Shown one piece after another: positions 58,555 to 64,000 of a stretch of DNA of 64,000 bases; position 1 is the first letter of the stretch, and every line of letters begins with the position of its first letter. The DNA comes from Candidatus Nitrosocosmicus oleophilus (GTDB lineage Archaea; Thermoproteota; Nitrososphaeria; Nitrososphaerales; Nitrososphaeraceae), in the NCBI RefSeq assembly GCF_000802205.1, contig NZ_CP012850.1:3126587-3190586 (forward strand). The letters are read 5' to 3'. The notes below the pieces were generated by a model. The model did not search any database. It had not been told where the DNA came from and saw nothing but the letters and a program-made list of their open reading frames with translations. Both the position numbers and the translations under genes were made by a program.

Positions 58555-59439
58555 GGTAAATATGCGTTATGGACACTAATAAGATTTCATTTGATTTCAA
58601 TATCTATGTGGTCATAAACATATGAACGCGATTCCATAAATGCTACTTTAGAACAATAATTTTGTGTTCTCTTTGAATACTATAGAAGATATGCCTGAGC
58701 AATCGAAGACAGATAAAATGATAAAATAAAAAAGGAATTAGAAGAAAAAATTGTCAAAAAATGAACAATTATCTTCATCAAGTAATCATTGAGTTAGATT
58801 ATCAGTTCAATGTAATGTGATGGACGGAATATAAGAGTTATGAGATTTTTTGCTATTTGGTCCAAGGATGTTAACTAGATCTCTTGCTTAGTTAGTCCAA
58901 GCAGCACTTTTGAAAAGATGGTCATGAATATCGTAATTTCTCTAAATTATTTTAAAGGATACTAGAAAAATTAAACGATGTTTGTCTTATAAAGGGAGGA
59001 GGTTAGATTTTCTAACGGTTTAATTTATTTATAAATGAGATTGCCTATAGATATATTAGGGGAAATTAATTAAATGAATGTGTCTCAAGTGACACAGGTT
59101 AACTTTTCTTAAAAAACAAAACTAAATTCCTATTGATAATAAAATCCACAATCCAATCACCAGATTTTGACTATATAGTACATAGTATGTTAATAAATAT
59201 AAAAGATAAAAGTGAATCTACATTTTTCAGGTCTTGGAGTGGTTTTATAACATATCAAGAAATAAGTCAATGTTTTATAAAATTCATTTGACCGATATTT
59301 AACACGATGTCTGATAATTCTTTTACTGGTTTTCACTAAAATGCTCCTAATTATCTTTAAATTGAGTTAATCAGATCTTGCGTATAGCCAAACAGCTTTA
59401 TTTCCATCCTTCTCTGTTATGTAAAGATGTCATTTCCCT
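58555..59439. other. No gene seen
   Basis: About 880 bases, very AT-rich, upstream of the transposase relic. I looked for terminal inverted repeats matching the region after 60349 and found none. Confidence 0.55.
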
Positions 59440-60349
59440 TTGTTATCCTACTCCAAATTATCCAGAAAACCAATTATTTTCATATCATTCACAGTTCTTT
59501 CGGTCAAACAGTTTGACGACATCTATAAGGAAATAGAATCAAAGTATGCAAAACACGAGATAAAGCTTCTGTCTTCCAAAAGAAAAAGAGGACGAGATAT
59601 AGGTGTGGGGATGCGTTTCAAGCTTATTTTGAAGGATAGAGTATTCATGGTTTTGGTGTACTGTAGTCTGTACGTCACCTATACATTGATGTAATTTCTA
59701 TTTGGTTTAGACCAGAATAACGTATGCAGGGATATAGAAAAGATAGAATCCTTGATTAAAAATTGTTTACCAATCCATCAAAAACTGTACAATGTAACTA
59801 AAAGGTTGAAAACGATGGAAGAATTTGAAGAGTATTTCCCTGGCTTTATGGCTTTTGTAGACTGTACAGAACAGCCTATACCAAGACCATCAAAGAACAA
59901 AAAGAAAAGAAGACTATTCTATTCTGGTAAGAAAAGGATGCACACGGTCAAGATCTGTACGCATTAGGGGACTGATAATCCATAAAACAAAACACAACCA
60001 AGGAGGCAAAAAGCATGATTACAACGTTTACAAAATTAATCGTCCTGTTGATATCTCAAAGAATGTCCTAAACATGTTTGACCTTGGGTTCTTTGGTGTA
60101 GAAGAAGACTATCCGGAACAAAAATCATCGCCACATATCAAGAGGGGATAGACCGCGAGTTATTTGTAGAAGAAAAGGAGCACAACCGTAATCATTCCAG
60201 AAGTAGGATAGTAGCGGAACATGTCATCTGTTGGAAAAAAAATACAGGATAATGAATGAGGTATTCAGAAACAGACTCCGAAGATACGATAATATATCAA
60301 GCATACAGTATCAGGACTGGTAAACTATAGAATAATGAATTTCATATAG
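59440..60349 (+). mobile_element. Decayed IS5-type (DDE_4) transposase
   Basis: Pieces of one transposase lie in order in three frames. An N-terminal helix region (59440-59694) is followed, after a stop, by the first catalytic block FVDCTEQPIPRP with RRLFYSGKKRMHTVK (59752-59967). Another frame then gives GLIIHKTKHNQGGKKHDYNV, NMFDLGFFGVEEDYPEQ and, after more stops and shifts, HNRNHSRSRIVAEHVICW, KYRIMNEVFRNRLRRY and SGLVNYRIMN (end 60349). The motifs match the IS5/ISL2 group. At least four lesions show it is long dead. Terminal repeats were not found. Confidence 0.85.
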
Positions 60350-60496
60350 TTAAAACACTAATAATAATAGCCAGAAGAACACATTAACCTGTACTAATTA
60401 TGCACTAGATCGCTTAACCAAGACTGAAGCCGGTCCTTTCTTGTATAAAATGATGTTAGTTTTCATTTCTACTTTTTTCAAGGAAATGTTTGGTTG

Positions 60497-60640
60497 ATGA
60501 ACAAACTAATTGAAGAAGGAAAAGTAAGGACACAAAGTATCATAGGGCTAATCTCAAGGATTTTCGAAATAAACCCAGTAAAGTTTGAATTTATTCTTAC
60601 GCGCAAATATGACTCTATAGAGAAGCTATTTGAGAGGTGA
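60497..60640 (+). CDS. Possible 47-residue peptide
   Basis: ATG at 60497 opens MNKLIEEGKVRTQSIIGLIS and ends YDSIEKLFER; it is helical and charged. It overlaps the last 15 bases of the MFS gene on the other strand. No family recognised; real or chance cannot be decided. Confidence 0.28.
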   Translation: MNKLIEEGKVRTQSIIGLISRIFEINPVKFEFILTRKYDSIEKLFER

Positions 60641-62269
60641 TTTTCCTATATAGTGCGATATTGTAGGTGTGGGGCAATTCTTGATAAGTGCACGGATTCT
60701 ATCTTCCATAACTTGAACGTTTTTGGTAACATATTCATGCTGACGCATATGATCAGTCCAAGTATCGGCTATTCTGATTTCTATGTAGTGACCGGTATCT
60801 GTGGGATCTTGGAATAATTCCCAATATGCCATTCCTTCACTCTTAAGAAGACGTCCTAATTCATGTACATTATGCTCAAACTCATCAGAGAGACTTGGAT
60901 CAATCTTGTTATATTCAATTGTTATTAGTGCTTGATTTTCATACTGTGAAGGGTCAATTGAAGATTGAGGGGGAAGAGACCAATGATCGCTTACGGGTGT
61001 AAAATCCAGATCGTTCAACAAAGTGCTGCTATAACGTTTCTTGGCAATAATGGTTGCAGCCAAGGCTAATGAGGCAACTGAAAGTGTGATTTGGATACCA
61101 AATACATTAGCAACTGTACCCCAAATTACACTCCCTATCGCCAAGCCACCATTGAGTACAAGAAGATAGATTGCTAACACTCTAGCTCCAATCCACTTTG
61201 GTGCAGATTTTATTCCAATCGTATAAAATGTTGACAATATTGTAATGTAACCTGCTCCACCAAAAGCCATTACGATGCAAAGAATTAAGAGATCTTGTAT
61301 ATATCCTATTGCAAATGTTACAATAGAAAGTAATACTACAGAACCTGTAATCAGAGATTCTACCGACGCCTTAGGGCGTAACCTTGGCAAAATTGCAATT
61401 CCACCAGCTATAGCGCCCATACCAAATGACCCTAACAGGAGTCCAAATCCAGTGGAATCAAGCCCTAATTCATGTCTAGCTAAGAATGGTAAGAGAGATA
61501 ATACAGCACTGCTACATAATGTAAACAGACCAGCACGCACAATTAATACACGTGCAGCTTGAGAATGACGTATATACCGTATCTGAACCCGGATAGCTCT
61601 TACTATATTCTCTGGCGGTAGTGAGTTTTGATTTTGCGAAATATCAGACTTTCTTGGCAATCTATTTACGATAATGATCATTCCAATAAAGGCAGCTGAA
61701 TTAATGAAAAATACGGCCCAGGGCGCAATTGCGGCCACAATGAGACCACCAACTGTTGGGCCAATTACACGGGCTATGTTACCACCCAGAGCACTAAGAG
61801 TAAGAGCCGCAGGCAGTTCGGATCTTGGAACGAGTCCGCTCAATGTGGGGATGATAGGAGTTTTAATCATAGTCAGACCCGCGCCTAATGCAAAAGTAAA
61901 TATCAAAAGTACTGTTGGAGTGGTAAGACCAATGAGAGTAAGAATTCCTAGTAAAGTAGATATTATAAACATGTATGCACAAGTAACAAGGAGTATGCTG
62001 CGCCGATCAAAAATGTCAGATAATATTCCTGATGGTAACGCAAATAGAAAAATTGGTAAAGCAGTAGCGGTTGTGATGAGAGAAACAAATAATGGATTAG
62101 ATGAAAGAGAAGTCATTAACCAAGATGCCCCCACGTCGTACATTGCGGCACCAACATAAGAGAAGAGAGCTGCTATCCAGAGTGTTCTATACATAGCAGA
62201 TTTGAAAGGACTCAGTCCTGATTTCGAAAAATTTTCTTGTTTGTCATCGATCCTTTCATTTTCATTCAT
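60626..62269 (-). CDS. MFS exporter with C-terminal antibiotic-monooxygenase-like domain
   Basis: A 547-residue transporter of the EntS-like MFS_3 family. Twelve spans occupy about residues 25-410; loop 2-3 has the MFS motif as GILSDIFDRRSIL. After a linker, residues about 440-547 form a dimeric alpha/beta-barrel domain (ALITIEYNKIDPSLSDEFEH, MAYWELFQDPTDTGHYIEIR, DHMRQHEY) like antibiotic biosynthesis monooxygenases. Fusions of this kind are known in bacterial MFS_3 exporters; the substrate is probably a small organic compound or siderophore-like molecule. The gene seems richer in GC than its surroundings, which may indicate transfer from bacteria. ATG start. Confidence 0.88.
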   Translation of the reverse strand: MNENERIDDKQENFSKSGLSPFKSAMYRTLWIAALFSYVGAAMYDVGASWLMTSLSSNPLFVSLITTATALPIFLFALPSGILSDIFDRRSILLVTCAYMFIISTLLGILTLIGLTTPTVLLIFTFALGAGLTMIKTPIIPTLSGLVPRSELPAALTLSALGGNIARVIGPTVGGLIVAAIAPWAVFFINSAAFIGMIIIVNRLPRKSDISQNQNSLPPENIVRAIRVQIRYIRHSQAARVLIVRAGLFTLCSSAVLSLLPFLARHELGLDSTGFGLLLGSFGMGAIAGGIAILPRLRPKASVESLITGSVVLLSIVTFAIGYIQDLLILCIVMAFGGAGYITILSTFYTIGIKSAPKWIGARVLAIYLLVLNGGLAIGSVIWGTVANVFGIQITLSVASLALAATIIAKKRYSSTLLNDLDFTPVSDHWSLPPQSSIDPSQYENQALITIEYNKIDPSLSDEFEHNVHELGRLLKSEGMAYWELFQDPTDTGHYIEIRIADTWTDHMRQHEYVTKNVQVMEDRIRALIKNCPTPTISHYIGKSPLK

Positions 62270-62895
62270 TGAAAATAGGTAAGTGAGAGTTAGTCATACG
62301 TTTTTCTATGTGTCATGTTATCCATATGCAACATAAATCTCAAATGAGGTTCAAGCTAGGCAGTTTTGAGATTTATTTGATCTAGCAAGGATAATTTTAG
62401 TCCCCTTAACTTTCATCTCATTCTGCTTTGATGTATTTTGAGCAAAGAAATTGGTAGTAGGGTAAATAAGAAACTGTGATCGTACTTTTGAACAAAATGT
62501 CCTTAATGGAATATTTTAACTCCCCGAGTATTAAGCCATCTGTTCCTCTAGTATCAAATGCTTTGTATAGTTATTGTAGTTCTCTAGTTAGATCAAATGA
62601 ACTTCTAATGATCTTATTAGAATTAGGATTCACTATAAGAATGCTAACAAGAGGATCAAATTACAAAAAGTTAAAATTAATACTACTATTATGACCGACC
62701 AAAGTACAGCATTAATATTTCTTTGTTCAATTCTTATATTTCCAAATTACAAATAAACGTGCTCCTGGACAACACTCATAACCAGCACATATCAAATCAG
62801 ACACTGACAGGAAATGACAGTCCGTGGAAAACAAAGTCACAGAAGCTATGAGTCAGGATGAATAGCTGCTAGTTCTGCCGTGTAATTATCTAATA
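62270..62895. other. Intergenic with an inverted repeat
   Basis: About 620 bases between the MFS gene and the kdp operon end, containing the inverted repeat at 62333-62376. A plus-strand frame at 62476-62694 has no family features and is not called. Confidence 0.55.
62333..62376. repeat. 12-bp inverted repeat upstream of the MFS gene
   Basis: ATAAATCTCAAA (62333-62344) pairs perfectly with TTTGAGATTTAT (62365-62376) across a 20-nt loop. It lies 64 nt before the MFS start, where an operator for a dimeric regulator would be expected; it could also be a terminator-like hairpin. Confidence 0.6.
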
Positions 62896-62988
62896 CTATT
62901 TCTCTGCTTTAACCAATGAGTATCCTAAAGAAACTGCAGATATCACCAAAAAAGAGATAAATGCACTAACAACAATCAATCCTTCCAA
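62896..62988 (-). CDS. KdpF-like 30-residue membrane peptide
   Basis: A single-span peptide: a short acidic start (LEGL), the hydrophobic stretch IVVSAFISFLVISAVSLGYS and the end LVKAEK. Size, topology and the terminal 'GYxLxxAE' resemble KdpF of the bacterial Kdp potassium pump (about 29 residues, ending YALINAE). The start is TTG with a strong GAGGTGA 8 nt upstream (62997-63003), identical to the one before kdpC. It lies 32 nt after kdpC, so the order is kdpB-kdpC-kdpF-like, unlike the usual kdpF-A-B-C. Confidence 0.7.
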   Translation of the reverse strand: MEGLIVVSAFISFLVISAVSLGYSLVKAEK

Positions 62989-62996
62989 TTATTTAA

Positions 62997-63003
62997 TCAC
63001 CTC
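62997..63003 (-). promoter_or_regulatory. Ribosome-binding site of the KdpF-like peptide
   Basis: GAGGTGA, 8 nt before the TTG start. It is the same heptamer as before kdpC and is the main evidence that this very short gene is translated. Confidence 0.75.
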
Positions 63004-63020
63004 TCTTCCTTTCATCTTTT

Positions 63021-63551
63021 TCAATTGAGATTAGATACCTCCGAGCGATTGTAGACTTCTGGGTACTGATTTACTAATTCTAAGTTTACTTGTAATACAT
63101 TCACGTAATCTGGAGCAAAGAAAAGTGCATTTGTTACCTTGTTCTGTTCAATGTTTAGGTTCAGCAAGGTTCTCAGCGTATTTTGATGTATCCCCGTAGC
63201 TTCACTTACGTTTTTGATTTGAGCATATGCCGATTCTGGAGTTAAATGGGGATCTACTGTTGAAGCAGAATCGCTTGGCGGCCTTGAGTGAAAGAACATG
63301 TCTGAATCAAATTCCTGAGCTATCAATTTTGAACCAGTTTTCTCGCCTTTAAATTCTATAATGCTACCACTAGATTGGAAAGGCAAAGTCAGCTGTCCTA
63401 CTTCGGCCAGAATAAGTGGATAGGCAATTCCAAGAACTACTACCATGACAACCAAAACTCTAATTGCAGTTTTCAGGTTACCAAGTATCAAACTAGCTGT
63501 AAGCTTTTCGTTATTAGATTCGTTTTCTTTTTCATAGTTTTTATTTTCCAT
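63021..63551 (-). CDS. kdpC: Potassium-transporting ATPase subunit C, short archaeal form
   Basis: A 176-residue KdpC, the single-span subunit that stabilises the KdpFABC high-affinity potassium pump. The span is near residues 29-50 (TAIRVLVVMVVVLGIAYPLIL); GSKLIAQEFDSDMFFHSRPP follows the family pattern 'GS.LIgq.F....fhpRPs', and DPHLTPESA matches 'DPHISPaaA'. The usual segment between these (the S-G-S-N-L-G-P region) is almost absent, so this is a short form. The frame starts at 63560 with GTG, but that GTG belongs to the GAGGTGA ribosome-binding site, so ATG at 63551 is the start. Confidence 0.9.
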   Translation of the reverse strand: MENKNYEKENESNNEKLTASLILGNLKTAIRVLVVMVVVLGIAYPLILAEVGQLTLPFQSSGSIIEFKGEKTGSKLIAQEFDSDMFFHSRPPSDSASTVDPHLTPESAYAQIKNVSEATGIHQNTLRTLLNLNIEQNKVTNALFFAPDYVNVLQVNLELVNQYPEVYNRSEVSNLN

Positions 63552-63556
63552 TTTTT

Positions 63557-63563
63557 TCACCTC
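63557..63563 (-). promoter_or_regulatory. Ribosome-binding site of kdpC
   Basis: GAGGTGA, five bases before the ATG at 63551 and directly after the kdpB stop (63565-63567). It fixes the kdpC start and shows that translation is coupled to kdpB. Confidence 0.85.
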
Positions 63564-63564
63564 T

Positions 63565-64000
63565 TTAACTCATGAATGTTGAAAGTAACATGTCTATTGC
63601 CTTTATTGCTACGAATGGTAATGCTGCGCCCCCTACTCCATAAATAAGAATATTTCGCACAAATAACTGCTGTGTTTGCTCAGCTTTGAATTTTATTCCT
63701 CTTAATGAAAGAGGAATAAGTGCAGGAATTATCAGAGCATTAAAAATTAATGTTGAAAGAATTGCAGTTTCTGGACTTGAAAGTTGCATTATGTTTAGGG
63801 ATGCTAGTTTAGGATTATCATCTGCAAACATCGAGGGAAGAATTGCGAAATATTTTGCAGCGTCATTAGCGATACTAAAGGTAGTAATTGCACCTCTAGT
63901 CATCAACAATTGTTTTCCTAGTTTTACTACTTTGAGGATTTTAGATGGGTCAGAGTCAAGATCTACCATGTTTGCGGCTTCTTTTGCAGCAGCTGTTCCA
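63565..64000 (-). CDS. kdpB: Potassium-transporting ATPase subunit B, C-terminal part
   Basis: The last 144 residues of KdpB, the P-type ATPase subunit, run off the window edge. [20 protein letters not shown] and [20 protein letters not shown] with AKYFAI are the strongly conserved KdpB sequence around the last hinge and span; three or four C-terminal spans follow ([40 protein letters not shown]). The stop lies just before the kdpC ribosome-binding site. The catalytic DKTGT and the A and N domains are outside the window. kdpA is expected further upstream. Confidence 0.95.
   Translation of the reverse strand, partial: GTAAAKEAANMVDLDSDPSKILKVVKLGKQLLMTRGAITTFSIANDAAKYFAILPSMFADDNPKLASLNIMQLSSPETAILSTLIFNALIIPALIPLSLRGIKFKAEQTQQLFVRNILIYGVGGAALPFVAIKAIDMLLSTFMS

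Noticed and set aside
61275-62159. Two open frames opposite the MFS gene
   Set aside because: They are shadows of the transporter; the minus strand has all the MFS motifs.
62476-62694. 72-codon plus-strand open frame
   Set aside because: Leu/Ser-rich without signal peptide logic or family; probably chance.

Overview
The window is AT-rich archaeal DNA, most likely from an ammonia-oxidising thaumarchaeon (Nitrososphaerota) of the Nitrososphaera/Nitrosocosmicus type. This rests on several gene kinds typical of that group: a TackOD1-like zinc-ribbon protein, a cyclase-receiver fusion, a histidine kinase with a long multi-span sensor, small zinc-ribbon and C2H2 proteins, many short secreted proteins of unknown function, TATA boxes about 25 nt upstream of start codons, and one archaeal-type tRNA-Val. 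No core metabolic or ribosomal operon is present. Genes are mostly single and widely spaced.

Layout. 0-4.2 kb: small membrane and secreted proteins, four back-to-back palindromes, a P-II-like regulator. 4.8-10.3 kb: a probable exopolysaccharide locus (zinc-ribbon protein overlapping a family 2 glycosyltransferase, then a secreted polysaccharide deacetylase and a secreted TIM-barrel protein). 11-22.5 kb: a secreted protein built from two 33-bp modules, a CBS-domain protein, thioredoxin, an endonuclease/exonuclease/phosphatase-fold enzyme, a CDF metal transporter, a 2-hydroxyacid dehydrogenase, an alpha/beta hydrolase and a secreted matrixin-like protease. 22.8-24.8 kb: a 658-residue secreted protein with nine 56-residue Q/N/G-rich repeats. 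27-30.6 kb: a decayed histidine kinase beside a cyclase-receiver protein. 31-37 kb: secreted proteins, a membrane-anchored HNH protein, an LpxD-like acyltransferase and a phasin-like protein. 37.6-46.3 kb: four more small secreted members of the 56-residue-repeat family and a broken collagen-like member, mixed with an HxlR regulator, an MBL-fold protein, a broken DoxX and a VOC protein. 46.5 kb: tRNA-Val. 47-60.4 kb: a gene-poor stretch with a beta-helix protein, two paralogous coiled-coil proteins, a broken cupin, a 58-residue tautomerase and a decayed IS5-type transposase. 60.6-64 kb: an MFS exporter with a C-terminal monooxygenase-like domain, then kdpB-kdpC followed by a KdpF-like 30-residue peptide.

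Main theme. Much of the coding capacity goes to the cell surface: polysaccharide polymerisation and modification, and a family of secreted Q/N/G-rich repeat proteins. In that family pairs of cysteines are present or absent together within a repeat, and three small members end in the same residues followed by the same T-rich tract. I regard this family as the best candidate for an undescribed system, possibly a fibrous or amyloid-like matrix; that function is inference. The second theme is decay: a histidine kinase, a DoxX, a collagen-like gene, a cupin and a transposase each carry one or more frameshifts or stops.
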